The translations under genes were made by a program, and so were the position numbers. From Aspidapion aeneum (Eukaryota > Arthropoda > Insecta > Coleoptera > Brentidae), in NCBI GenBank assembly GCA_963576565.1, contig OY755044.1, positions 52,025,847-52,089,846 on the forward strand: DNA of 64,000 nt, given 5' to 3'. The notes below the pieces were generated by a model. That model had not been told where the DNA came from, made no database searches, and saw only the letters and a program-made list of their open reading frames with translations. Positions within the stretch are counted from its first letter, which is position 1, and every line of letters begins with the position of its first letter. This document shows positions 20,915 through 30,930 of the stretch, one piece after another.

Positions 20915-23900
20915 TTATAAACCTTTGAATTTGCCACTCCGTAGTGGGCAAGGTAATCCATGGAGGGCCGTGAAACCAAAGAGGGTGATTTATTAAGTTA
21001 TTGGGCGACAACCCTCTGCTAGCGCAGTCGGCAGGGTTCTCGAGTGAAGTAATGTGATACCATGGGACTTCGGGGATTGTTTCTTGAATACGACTTACGC
21101 GGTTTGCCACAAAGGTCTTCCACTTGTGAGGTGAAGATGTGACCCAATGAAGCGTGACCTGTGAGTCCGAGAACGCAAGAATTTCATCGATTACGAGTAA
21201 TGATGAATAGGTGCGAATAACTAGTTCGAGTAAATCAGCTAATAGAGTAGCTCCAAGTAGTTCCAAACGTGGGATTGAAATAGTGTGTAAGGGAGCAACC
21301 CTTGACTTGCCCATGACTAGAGCAGTTTTGATAATTTTATTTGGTAATTCGACGCGAACGTATACGCAAGAAGCGTATCCTAGCTCGGATGCATCGCAGA
21401 AACCTAGCAATTGACATCGTTGAATATTATTCGAAAAAATATGTCTAGGTATACAAAGATTCGAAAGAGTGGTTAATTGATTATTGAATTGATTCCAAAG
21501 AGTTTTGATTGGATCGGGGGGTATTTCATCCCAATCAGTTTTGCATAACCAAAGTTTTTGCATAATCACTTTGGCTAAAAATGAAACAGGCGATAAGAAA
21601 CCTATAGGATCCCAAATTTTAGCGATAGCCGATAAAATATTCCTTTTGGTGCAAGGTTTTTCACAAGGGGTACAAGAATAGGTAAAAGTATCTGTAGAAG
21701 GGTGCCTCTGAAGGCCCAACACCTTAATCGATGTTGAAGAATCGTCTTCAAAGGTAACAGGGATCTGACAATCAGCGGGCGACAAATGTGAAAGAAGTTT
21801 CGGATTATTTGATGCCCATTTTCTTAATTCAAATTTTCCCAATTTAAGCAACGCTATGAGATCCTTTTGAAGTGATAAAGCACCTTCTAGAGAGTTAGCT
21901 CCACAGCAAATATCGTCCATGAAAATGTTATTCAAAAGGACCTGGGATGCTTCAGGATAATTCTTAGCCTCCAGGATGGCTAGTTCTCTAAGAGTTCTGA
22001 TAGCTAAATAGGGACTTGAACTAACACCAAACGTCACTGTATTAAGCCTGTATTCCTGCAGGGGTTCATTGGGATCAAATCGCCAAAGTAGCCTTTGGTA
22101 GTTCCGATGAATTGGATTAATTTGAATTTGTAAAAAGTGCTGTTTTATATCAGTCAAAAATACGATAGAATAAAATCTGAATTTTAATAGAATTTCGGAA
22201 ATATCGGCTTGTAATTTTGGTCCTATTAAAAGAGTTTCGTTCATGCTTAGGCCTTTCGAACCCTTAATCGAGGGGTTAAAAACCACCCGGAGTTTATTCG
22301 TTGATTTGTCAAGACGAAGGACTCCGTGATGTGGTAAATAAGAACATAACTGAGGTCTAGGTTCGGATCTTGGAATTAAAGACATGTGCCCGTTTTTGAG
22401 ATATTCTCTCATAAAATCCGAGTACATACTATAGAAATTTGAATTTTTTATTAAGCGAGATTCCAGAGACAAAAATTGACGATAGGCCACTGAATATGTG
22501 TCTCCTAGGTCAGGAGGGTCAATGTGACGAAAAGGCAAATTTACAGTAAATCGGCCCGAAATATCTCTAGTGGTAGTTTTTTGGAAAATCTCTTCACATC
22601 TTTTTTCTTCGGGTGAGAGAAACGTTTTTGACTTAATTGATTCTAGTTCCCAAAATCTGCGAATATTAAAGTCGAGAGACTGCTCACAGGAAGTAAAGTA
22701 AGAATTGACTTGAGGTGAAATATTTATGTTTTGAGTTTGGCCCATCAAGACCCACCCAAAAACTGTCTCAAAAGCGGAGGGTAGGCCGTGAGGTCCTGGA
22801 ATTCGTCCTGATTGGACGATTTCTGTGTAAAGTTGTGCACCTAAGAGTAAGTCAATTGGACCAGGGTTGTAAAATTGGTTATCTGCAAGCTTTAGATTTG
22901 AAATATGACTCCAATTGGATGAATCTACCTGTATTAAGGGCATATTCGAACAGAGTTTCGGTAAAACGAAGACTTGAATAGAAAAGGTAGGCTCTTGTTG
23001 GCCTAGGGCTCGAATAGTGCAAGTAGAAATGCCGTTAGTGGCCGATGAAGATTGATTTAGTCCCAGAACAGGGATCGAAATTTTGTTTCTTGGCAAGCCT
23101 AACCTGTTAAGACAAGCTTCGCTTATCAGGTTAGCTTGGCTACCGCTGTCCAGAAGTGCTCGGACAGGTTGGTAGTTACCCCGACTATCGAGTACCTCTA
23201 ATTTTATAGTCGCTAGAAGCACTGTCGTCCGGGGCGTCAAGGTGGATAACGAAGAGTATTGATTTGTAGATGTATTTGGATTCGAATTGATTTGAATTGA
23301 ATTTGAACTGGGTTGAACAAAACTAGGGTTCTGTTGGCTAAGACTTGAATTTGAATTCTGATACGATAAGTTTGTGCCTGTGCTAGGCACGGCCACTTGA
23401 TTTGAATTAAAACTTTGATTTAAGTTCGAATTTTGATTTGAATTTTGGCTTGAATTAACAAAGGATTGACTTGAATTCTGACGGATTGAATCTGTCATTT
23501 GCGATAGATGAATAAGACTATGGTGCCTATGTCGACATACCCTGCAGTTGTAGGTACTACTGCAGTCAATTACTTGATGATTTGAACGTAAACAGTTGAT
23601 ACATAACGATTGTTGTTTTACATAAGTAAAACGATCTGAAGGAGATTTGGAAATAAAAACACCACACTGCGAGAGTGGATGAAAAGAATTATTGCATAAT
23701 TTGCACTTATTGGGTTGTTGGTTTTGTCGAAATTGAATATTGGATTGTTTATTTGATACTTGTGAGTGTGTATGCGCTAAAAAATTTGATGGAGGGCTTG
23801 ATTTGTACTGATTATTTGAATAAGAATTATATTTTTGGTTACTAGAATTCGAATAATTTGGTTTTTGCTGTTTTGAAGTCGAAGGTTGCATTTGCGTATT

Positions 23901-24791
23901 TTGGGGAGATAGCTGTACTGTTTCAAGAGCACGGCATTGGTTAATAAGAAACTGAATTAGATTTTGATATGTTGGAATCTCGGTAGTACTATACTTTAAT
24001 TCGAAAGCGGTTCTTGTGGTTTGATCGATTTTTGATAATAAAATTGAAAATAAACAAAAACACCACGACGTTACTGGAAATTCAAGATTTTCGAGCGCCG
24101 CAATATTCTCGGAAAAGGTATCTACCAAGACTCTAAGATCCTTTGCTGACTGGTTTCCCTTTAAAGAATTTGCATAGTAGATTGAGTTCCAGTAGGTACT
24201 GGCTAAAAGTCTTTTATTTTGATAGCGATCTGTTAATACCTTCCAGGCGATTGCGTAATTACTTGCCGTTAATTTTATAGAACTTAAAATATTAAGTGGT
24301 TCGCCCTCAAGGAAGGTTAGCAAATGTTGAAATTTCCTTATATCGGAATAATTAGAGTTTTCGTGAACCAAACAAGAATAAACATCGTAAAAGGTTGGCC
24401 ACTTTTTTACGTTTCCATTAAAGCAAGGTACCTTTAAAGGGCCCAGATCATCGCTACGTGAATAGTGTGAAGTTGCGGGGGTAAAATTTGAATGAACTGA
24501 ATCGGAACATAAACTCGAAAAAAGAACTTTAGCTTGGTGGTAGAATAGATCCGCATCTTTCCTAATTTTGTCCTGTACTTCGAATTCATCATCGTCGTCG
24601 TCTTTCAAGAGACCTATGATGTCATTATGAATGTTTTTAAATTGTTCATAGTGATCATCTAACGATTCGTAAAACGCCTTAAAAATTGGCAAGGAAGAAC
24701 TATCTGATTTAGCTTTTGTTCCCAAGTTATACGTTTCCGTAATACGAGATATTGAAACTTTGCGTTGATTCTCAAGCTTTTTTAACGACAT
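20826..24791 (-). CDS. BEL/Pao gag-pol (gag, protease, RT, RNase H)
   Basis: About 1321 codons from ATG 24791, the first ATG after the leader. Domains in order: a DUF1759-like gag region (about 60-300); an Asn/Ser/Gln-rich stretch; zinc knuckles CKLCNNSFHPLSQC, CINCLRSNHQVIDC and CRVCRHRHH (about 360-435); an aspartic protease with LLDSGSQANL (about 547); RT with VVFNPSIKG, FLTDIKQHF and the catalytic FMDDICCG (about 958); then the A17/RNase H-type region with GFCDASELGY and FSDSQVTLHW. Gag packages the RNA, protease cuts the polyprotein and RT-RNase H makes cDNA. The frame ends about 30 residues after it diverges from the family sequence at WQIQRFIN, where the integrase continues in another frame. 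No internal stops. Confidence 0.94.
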   Translation of the reverse strand: MSLKKLENQRKVSISRITETYNLGTKAKSDSSSLPIFKAFYESLDDHYEQFKNIHNDIIGLLKDDDDDEFEVQDKIRKDADLFYHQAKVLFSSLCSDSVHSNFTPATSHYSRSDDLGPLKVPCFNGNVKKWPTFYDVYSCLVHENSNYSDIRKFQHLLTFLEGEPLNILSSIKLTASNYAIAWKVLTDRYQNKRLLASTYWNSIYYANSLKGNQSAKDLRVLVDTFSENIAALENLEFPVTSWCFCLFSILLSKIDQTTRTAFELKYSTTEIPTYQNLIQFLINQCRALETVQLSPQNTQMQPSTSKQQKPNYSNSSNQKYNSYSNNQYKSSPPSNFLAHTHSQVSNKQSNIQFRQNQQPNKCKLCNNSFHPLSQCGVFISKSPSDRFTYVKQQSLCINCLRSNHQVIDCSSTYNCRVCRHRHHSLIHLSQMTDSIRQNSSQSFVNSSQNSNQNSNLNQSFNSNQVAVPSTGTNLSYQNSNSSLSQQNPSFVQPSSNSIQINSNPNTSTNQYSSLSTLTPRTTVLLATIKLEVLDSRGNYQPVRALLDSGSQANLISEACLNRLGLPRNKISIPVLGLNQSSSATNGISTCTIRALGQQEPTFSIQVFVLPKLCSNMPLIQVDSSNWSHISNLKLADNQFYNPGPIDLLLGAQLYTEIVQSGRIPGPHGLPSAFETVFGWVLMGQTQNINISPQVNSYFTSCEQSLDFNIRRFWELESIKSKTFLSPEEKRCEEIFQKTTTRDISGRFTVNLPFRHIDPPDLGDTYSVAYRQFLSLESRLIKNSNFYSMYSDFMREYLKNGHMSLIPRSEPRPQLCSYLPHHGVLRLDKSTNKLRVVFNPSIKGSKGLSMNETLLIGPKLQADISEILLKFRFYSIVFLTDIKQHFLQIQINPIHRNYQRLLWRFDPNEPLQEYRLNTVTFGVSSSPYLAIRTLRELAILEAKNYPEASQVLLNNIFMDDICCGANSLEGALSLQKDLIALLKLGKFELRKWASNNPKLLSHLSPADCQIPVTFEDDSSTSIKVLGLQRHPSTDTFTYSCTPCEKPCTKRNILSAIAKIWDPIGFLSPVSFLAKVIMQKLWLCKTDWDEIPPDPIKTLWNQFNNQLTTLSNLCIPRHIFSNNIQRCQLLGFCDASELGYASCVYVRVELPNKIIKTALVMGKSRVAPLHTISIPRLELLGATLLADLLELVIRTYSSLLVIDEILAFSDSQVTLHWVTSSPHKWKTFVANRVSRIQETIPEVPWYHITSLENPADCASRGLSPNNLINHPLWFHGPPWITLPTTEWQIQRFINGSSRRGAQRRKTGKFSGADGRNSKSKLF

Positions 24792-25368
24792 ATTGTTAAT
24801 TAAAAAAATAAAAAATATTTAAAAGGAATAAAACTAACACTTGACCCCTATTGACTTTAATCAGTCCAAAAGAGTCCAACAGCATATATTTTATTATCGA
24901 TTTCTCGAATAAACGCAAAAAATTATCAACAGCTGTTATCCTAGGTCGCGATTTTTCTCCCAAAATAAATGCACACCGAACAACTTGTACCTACTACCGC
25001 TTCTCTTATTATTTACAGGTAAATACTAATTCTACTAGATGTGTTTGTTTACCTGTTAAATAAGAATAAAGCATTTAACTCACAAGCACTTTTGTTGTTT
25101 TGAATAACTATAACATATTATTTAAACAAATAACTATTATTTAAACAAATTTCGATTTTTGAATCAAAACAAACGACGTACGAAGTGCCAATTTCGGCTG
25201 CAATTAAATGTGGGTGGAGCAACCGTTAAGCCACGCAAGGGGGGACGGAACCTCCTTTCTAAACCGGACACCGCAACAAACAAACCAAAATGGCGAGGCG
25301 AAAAATCTAATATTCTTAGCAAACAAATTTTAAAAAACTATCTGGGTCGTGAGACCAGAAAATGTTGC
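24792..25368 (-). other. BEL/Pao 5' leader with primer-binding region
   Basis: The untranslated leader between the 5' LTR and the gag start. Directly after the LTR the element strand reads GCAACATTTTC then TGGTCTCACGACCCAGATAG. The TGG-led stretch is a candidate primer-binding site, but I could not match it to a particular tRNA. Confidence 0.55.
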
Positions 25369-25848
25369 TGTTTTGAGGTTGGTAGAGCTGCGGGACTGTA
25401 AGCGCTGCTGGTCGTTTTATAAAATCTGGGTGCAAAAATCCTTAAAAGGACGATGTAAAAATATTAATTTTTCCGAGCCACACAAAGACAATATAGAGGA
25501 TTGGCACTCACCTTTTCAGCTGTTTCCGTCGTCCAGAGGAGCTCCTCTCGCTGGCCCAGTCGTTGCAGTCGATCCACACTAGAATCACTTGTTTGTGTAA
25601 TGGTTTAGTTTGATTTTCTAAGAATGTTATTGGATTTTTTGGTTAATAGAATTTATCACCATGCTGCGTGGTGATCTCGATAGAATACGACAGACGAATC
25701 TTTTTTGGTTACGCCTTTTTGCGCAGATTCATTTTTCGTAGATGGCGCTGGCGTTTTGCTTGTGCCAATCAAAATTGAAATTGTGTGGGTTTTCCGAATA
25801 CGGGAATTTGGCGCAAAATTTGAATTTAAAATTAAAGTTGCACGAAGA
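25369..25848 (-). repeat. 5' LTR of BEL/Pao
   Basis: 480 bp, the partner of 18682-19161. Its outer end reads TCTTCGTGC on the element strand, where the 3' LTR has TGTTCGTGC, so one terminal base appears mutated or the boundary shifts slightly. Confidence 0.92.
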
Positions 25849-26697
25849 GATTGTAGGACTTACCACTTAGCACCCTTTAGTAAATACTGGTGTATATGTC
25901 TGTTGATTACTTTTTCAATAAAATAAATAAAATAGATAAATCACATAAAATTAGTAGGTATGTATCCGTACCGCACGTTCGGCTACACTTTTTGCTAACT
26001 TTTTGCAACTAGTATATAAAGTTAATTTATGCCGAAAGCTAGAGGCAAAATGTTTACGACTTGACTATTAGCGCCATCTATTAAAACCCTTTGCAATCCC
26101 TAAACTACAAAGCAGAAACGAGGAGGTCGAGCGAGAATTTTTTTGTACAAATCGCAACTGTGCGTGGGGCGTTATAACGGGTTGCAAGGGATTTTAAGAT
26201 ATAGCACTGATTAGAGTCCTTGTATGTTACATACAAGGACTCTAACACTGATTGCCAATTTCATAATACATTTAATCTCGAGGTTTCGGCGCAAAATTAC
26301 TATATATACTTGTAAGTACTTAAAAAGTGTGGGCGAATCGGCAGTACATACTAATTTTATCTTTTTTCTATTTATTTTAAGCATAAATATTTCTTAAGTC
26401 TAGATAGATTTAACTTTTAATTTAAATGATTCTAAACTTGTAAAAAATTTTTAACGAAATATACGTTTTGAACTGTAATCTAACCTCTGTATACCGTGTA
26501 TAGTAGGACGATTTTTTTTTACTTTTCAAAAAAAATTTTTTTTTAACAATTTAAATTAGCTTCCCTGTCCTCCTTTGGGGAGGTCGAAATGGAACCTAAC
26601 CTTCAAATAAGAGACCGTTCTTAAATTACGTAACGCAAAAAAATTTTGAGTTTTGACCCCCTTCACGCCACCCATATTACATTAAACAAAAAAAAGA
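25849..26697. other. No gene seen; contains a perfect 17-bp hairpin
   Basis: Noncoding flank. It includes a perfect palindrome at 26211-26245 and, near 26610-26650, TTCTTAAATTACGTAACGC followed by TTTTGACCCCC, words I recognise as part of a repeat common in insect genomes. No reading frame is convincing. Confidence 0.5.
26205..26253. mobile_element. Minute hairpin insertion flanked by 8-bp direct repeat
   Basis: The arms TTAGAGTCCTTGTATGT and ACATACAAGGACTCTAA are exact reverse complements separated by one T (26211-26245). CACTGATT occurs directly on both sides (26205-26212 and 26246-26253), overlapping the first arm by two bases. This looks like two transposon ends fused with almost no interior, or a remnant of an internally deleted hAT-type element. 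Confidence 0.55.
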
Positions 26698-26711
26698 AAT
26701 ATATATATATA

Positions 26712-26750
<39 letters not shown>
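26698..26750. repeat. (TA)n microsatellite
   Basis: About 26 TA dinucleotides with one interruption, directly before a CAGGGTG end. This repeats the (TA)n-plus-TIR arrangement seen at 6074 and 14766. Confidence 0.9.
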
Positions 26751-26754
<4 letters not shown>

Positions 26755-27755
26755 GGTGTTCGCCATGAACCGTCAAAATTTTTTGGGATATTGTTGGGGT
26801 CATTTGCTACCTTTTCAACCTTGGAACTTCGGTCCTAAGAGTCACGGCTAAATAGATATGAATTTTTTAATTTCCACCTTTAAACCCTCTTAAGCTTTTT
26901 ATTAATGTCTGGAAAAGCACAATTTTTTTATAATTCTGTAATATTATGCTTCTTCAACTAATTAATAGATTTGTTAAAATTGATGTACAAAAGGGACATA
27001 CGAGGTTTTTAATTGAAGAACATTAGTGATTTTGTGAGAGAAAATCAATTTCAAAATTAAAAATCAAAAAAACTATCTACAATTGAGAAGTTCATTTTCT
27101 TTTAAAAACTTCTTTGGTTGATTACCTTTCTAACGGTATGCTACACATTGATAAAAAAAACATTTCTGCTTTAAAATACGGATATTCCGTCACAAACAAT
27201 TTGATGTTTATGATCGTTTACCTACTTAAACAAAAGTTAAACTTTTAACAATATTGTATTGTGTTCTTTATTTATAAATTTTGTTCGAAACGATCATAAA
27301 CATCAAATTGTTTTTCTTATCAAGTCCGAACGATTATTGCCCGTCTCACGGAAGAGCCGTTTGTTTTTTTTAATCAATGTGTAGCATACCGTTAGAAAGG
27401 TAATCAACTAGAGAAGTTCTCAAGTGTCGATACTTTGTTTAATTTTTAATTTTGAAATTGATTTTTTTTCACAAAATCACTAATGTTCTTCAATAAAAAA
27501 CCTCGTATGTCCCTTTGGTACATAAATTTTAACAAATCTATTAATTAGTTGAAGTAGCATAAGATTACAGAATTATAAAAAAAAATGGTGCCTTTCCAGA
27601 CATTAATAAAAAGCTGAGGAGGGTTTAAAGGTGGGATTTTGGGAATTCATATCTCTTTAGCCGTGACTTTAAGGACCCAAGTTCCATGGTTGAAAAGGTA
27701 GCAAATGACCCCAACAATATCCCAAAAAATTTTGACGGTTCATGTGCCGTATATA
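26751..27755. mobile_element. Foldback-type element, ~1 kb near-perfect palindrome
   Basis: The two halves are inverted copies almost throughout, centred near 27255. Matching pairs include ATGAACCGTCAAAATTTTTT with its complement near 27725, GGTATGCTACACATTGAT with its complement near 27385, and CAATTTGATGTTTATGATCG (27199) with its complement (27291). Only about 70 bp of loop is unpaired. The left end is ACAGGGTGTTCGCC after (TA)n; the right end has lost the CAGGGTG end. No coding sequence is present. Confidence 0.85.
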
Positions 27756-27784
27756 AAAAAAATTATAAAAAAAACATTGAGTGT

Positions 27785-27990
27785 AAATAAGCCGCGTAAA
27801 AACCTGAACCTTTCGACGAACATTGAGCAACGCAACGAGCTGAACGGCCAACAGAACACTAGTTCTGCCGGGGCCTTGAGCGCGCTCGCGAACAATTCGG
27901 CGAACAGTATGCCGAATTGACCCCTTCCAATCTAGTGTTCTGTTTGCCGTTCGGCTCGCGGCTTAACGCGTGGCTAAACCCCCTTCCCCC
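27785..27990. repeat. GC-rich nested hairpin
   Basis: An unusually GC-rich island. The arms GAGCTGAACGGCCAACAG plus AACACTAG (27837-27862) and their complement (27932-27957) differ at two positions over 26 bp. A second hairpin sits inside (CAATTCGGC 27893-27901 with GCCGAATTG 27911-27919), and GCCGCGT/ACGCGTTAAGCCGCG words flank the outside. It resembles the hairpin-rich core of a MITE; its ends are not defined. Confidence 0.6.
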
Positions 27991-27992
27991 TT

Positions 27993-28200
27993 GAATAGAA
28001 TAGAATATCTTTTATTGCCAACAAGCATTACAGTAGTACCTACAAAAAGCACATTTCTATAACAAAAAGCAATGTCAAATTAAAAGCGTTACGTAATTTA
28101 AGAGACGAAGATCAAGGTAGATATAATTTTAAAAACCCGCCTAAAATACTCAAATCCTATAATTCCATACTTACAGGTAGCATTGGCAACAGCGCAAAGT
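27993..28200 (-). mobile_element. LINE 3' tail fragment (inverted)
   Basis: On the minus strand it ends TTGGCAATAAAAGATATTC then TATTCTATTC. A GGCAATAAAAGATATTC sequence followed by short ATTCT repeats is the usual 3' end of many insect LINEs. No coding part remains. Confidence 0.6.
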
Positions 28201-28345
28201 TTTCCTCGCATGCCCGCTCTACGACCTTATGGTCAAGTTACACAAATAAATGCATGACTTTATTTGTGTTCTAATAAAGTCTAGCAAAAGCTTTATTCAT
28301 GTCGACCTTATTTTACGGCGCAAGTGCGCAAGCTCAGATGTCAAT

Positions 28346-28794
28346 AGCTGCGTTCGGTATTTACGTCGGATTAATCTTTTTGATCGAAATCGTTCGTTAA
28401 TTCCATCTAGATCTAGGGGAGGTAGATCTGAATCGTTCGGTAATTCTGCTCAGACTAGTCGGACGTAAATCTGGTTGCTCCGTACATTTTGATCGACGAA
28501 ACAGATTAATCTGACATTGTGACGTATGTTGTGTTTTGTTTTGTTTACAAAAATAATTTTTTTATGTAAAAGATTGAAATTGAATTATTTGATGTTGAAG
28601 ACAATAAATTATATAAATTTCTGACATCACAGGAAAATTTTGTCAAAATTATAGCTGGGCATGAGTTGCAATACGTACATAATATTTTTGGTTATATTTA
28701 AGGTTATAACCATTTATAAAATGATCGATTTGATCTGGATCGTTCGTTAATTCCAAAATCTGTCACGTCTGAGATGCAAATACCGAACGCAGCT
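28346..28794. mobile_element. 449-bp TIR element (AGCTGCGTTCGG ends)
   Basis: AGCTGCGTTCGGTATTT at the left is matched exactly by the reverse complement of the right end. Further in, AACGAACGAT words (ATCGTTCGTTAATTCC) recur in the same and the opposite sense at 28389 and 28738. GATCGA and ATCTAGAT palindromes fill the left part. No coding sequence is present, so it is a MITE of uncertain superfamily. Confidence 0.8.
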
Positions 28795-28904
28795 AATATA
28801 CTGCTAGCATTATTTCACTTATTTTACTTTTATTTTGCACTAATAAAGTCTAGCACAAGCTTTCTTATACCTGATTCCCACCTACGACTTTCCGCACGCT
28901 CGTA

Positions 28905-28995
28905 GGAAAACACATTTTCGGCATTATCTGAAAAAAAAATCGTCGAAAACAATACCTTCTTTAGCCATTGCTGCGCGGGCTGGGAAGGTAAAAAT
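28905..28995 (-). repeat. Dispersed GTCGTGATGT repeat family, partial copy 3
   Basis: The reverse complement reads TTTTACCTTCCCAGCCCGCG, CAGCAATGGCTAAAGAAGG and TTTCGACGA, matching the 5' portion of the repeats at 5385 and 11725. It breaks off before the GTCGTGATGT core. Confidence 0.7.
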
Positions 28996-29447
28996 GAAGT
29001 AAAATGTCAATGAGCAGCGTTTATTGTGTATTTCTAAATTTTTAACAAAAAAACTTACTGTGGAAAAGTTAATTATTTTTGCGTGCGGAAAATTGCTCGT
29101 AGGAAAAAAATGTGTTAAAAGCTTTATTAATTAATTCACAGCAAAGTGTAGTTTTCTTTAATAAAATTGGTTTTATAGTTTAAAAGTTAGAACAAAAAAC
29201 ATTTTGCCTAGTTTTTTTTGTCCACCCGGTATAACACATTTGCAAAAATGTCATAATTTGGTTGTATTTTTGCCCCCCCTGATCAAGAGAAATACGCTGC
29301 TCTCGAGAGTATGTTTCGCAAATGGACACATTGATATTTTCTCTCCAAAATCTTTCAATTTGCGAGCACTCTCTGAAGCATTATTTGATAGAATATTTCT
29401 CTTAAATCGACCCAGCAGAAATTAACTTTAGAAAACTCTCGATGGAA

Positions 29448-29590
29448 AGTCCAAGCGCGGATCTGGCCCAAAATCTATGGGGAGGGGTAATTATGCGGTT
29501 AGCCCGATAGTTATTTACTAAAAGTCCTCATATTTTTTCTTGGGGGGGGGGTGCGTAATTATCCTCCCTCAAATCCGCGCTTGGAAAAGA
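29448..29590. mobile_element. Small TIR element, AAGCGCG family
   Basis: Left end TCCAAGCGCGGATCTGG; right end ATCCGCGCTTGGA. The interior carries GGGGAGGGGTAATTATGCG and its rough complement GCGTAATTATCCTCCC, plus a G homopolymer. It matches the design of 11178-11309. Confidence 0.65.
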
Positions 29591-30129
29591 CCCTCCATAA
29601 AGTAATCATTCTACAAATTCATCGTTTTGCATTTTTGAGGAGTAGTTTAATGCTGCTGCTGTGATAGGCTGCTGCAAAAACATGAAACTTCATGGAATTT
29701 CAAGAATGGACACCAATGCGAGGAACGTCGGAAACGTTCGCGAGATTAACGTGCATCAGGAGCGCACAAGTACCGAAGCGGTGCGAAATCTCGAGATCTG
29801 AAAGAGGCTGTGAACCGTGACTCCACATCCGCTGTAGCCTGCTAAAGTGCTAAGCTTTAAACAAAAAGGTTTTATCTGCAAATTTATATTTTTAGAGTAA
29901 GTGAAAAAAAAGCCTTTACTACATGAGTACGGACAAATGCGGCAATTTCTAGTTAAAGACATGGTTGCTTTTAATATAAAATGAATAAAATAAAATATTT
30001 GTGATATTAACTTTTGTTGCCTTTTAGTTGCATTTTAGTCTGGAAAGTATGGACATCAATGATGTAAATATTATTGTTTCTTAAAACTTTTCAGTCAAAC
30101 TTATATTATTATCGTTTTTTAAAATACAA
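29591..30129. other. No gene seen
   Basis: Mixed-composition noncoding DNA. A small frame on the minus strand near 29756-29962 has no recognisable domain. Confidence 0.5.
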
Positions 30130-30930
30130 GTTGCCGCACAAAATCAAATTTAGTCGTATTTTTTATGTTCCGAATATTTTTTTAAAGCCTATTCAAAATG
30201 GCGGTTCCCAAATAACGCATTTTCTTATTTATGAACCGATTTGTCTTAAACTTGAAACATCGCAGCGCTTAAGGTAAATCCATATCATTTTTTCCTCAAA
30301 TTTAAAAACCTGAAGATGGCGGATCCAAAATGTCGGATTTCCCCATTTGTGAACCAATATGCATAAAACTCGGAACAAATCGATTTATAAATAAGAAAGT
30401 ACGCCATTTTTGAACCATCATTTTGATTTTTATATATTTAGGGTAAAAATAATAATCAGCGACCTGAAAGATCTCAAAGTTCCGAGTTTGGTGCCAATCG
30501 GTTCATAAATGGGAAAATCCGCCATTTTCATTTTTTTAAACTTTAAGTTAGAAATTATAATCAGCGACCTGAAAGATCTCAAAGTTCCGAATTTGATGCA
30601 TATTGGTTCATAAATGGGAAAATCCGCCATTTTGAACCCGCCATTTTTAGGTTATTAAATTTGAGTCAAAAATTGTATTATGTTACCTTTAGCGCGGCGA
30701 TTTTTCAGTAAGTTTGAGGCAATTCGAGTTATAAATAAGAAAGTGCGCCATTGTGGATCTGCCATTTTGATTTTTTTTAAATTTAAGTTTAAAATAATAA
30801 TCAGCGACCTGAAAGGTCTCAAAGTTTCGAGTTTCATGTAAATCGGTTCATAAAATCCGCAATTTTGGAATAAAATCCGCCATTTTGGAACCGCCATTTT
30901 GATTTTTTAAAAGTTTAAGTTAAAAATCAT
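30130..30930. repeat. GGCGGA repeat block, several units in both orientations
   Basis: Units of ~120-130 bp contain ATGGCGGATYCAAAATG, a cluster such as CCATTTGTGAACC, then AAACTTGAAA and AATAATCAGCGACCTGAAAG. The first two units run one way (30180-30400) and the following three or four run the other way (30420-30910, seen as AATCCGCCATTTTG). The block is strongly repetitive; its small frames come from the repeat. Confidence 0.75.

Larger units (their letters stand above)
18682..25848 (-). mobile_element. Complete BEL/Pao LTR retrotransposon
   Basis: A full-length element of about 7.17 kb. It has two 480-bp LTRs, a ~577-bp leader, gag-pol in two overlapping frames and a polypurine tract before the 3' LTR. 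The LTRs differ at only about two positions by eye, so the insertion is young. The target duplication is not certain. The only obvious coding defect is the frame change at about 20826-20914. Confidence 0.95.

Noticed and set aside
22715..22981. + strand frame within the BEL element
   Set aside because: It is a shadow of gag-pol on the opposite strand.
26211..26245. MicroRNA precursor
   Set aside because: The arms are only 17 bp with a one-base loop, too short for a miRNA hairpin; the flanking direct repeats favour an insertion.
28250..28468. 72-codon frame
   Set aside because: It overlaps the TIR of the MITE at 28346, so it is not a gene.
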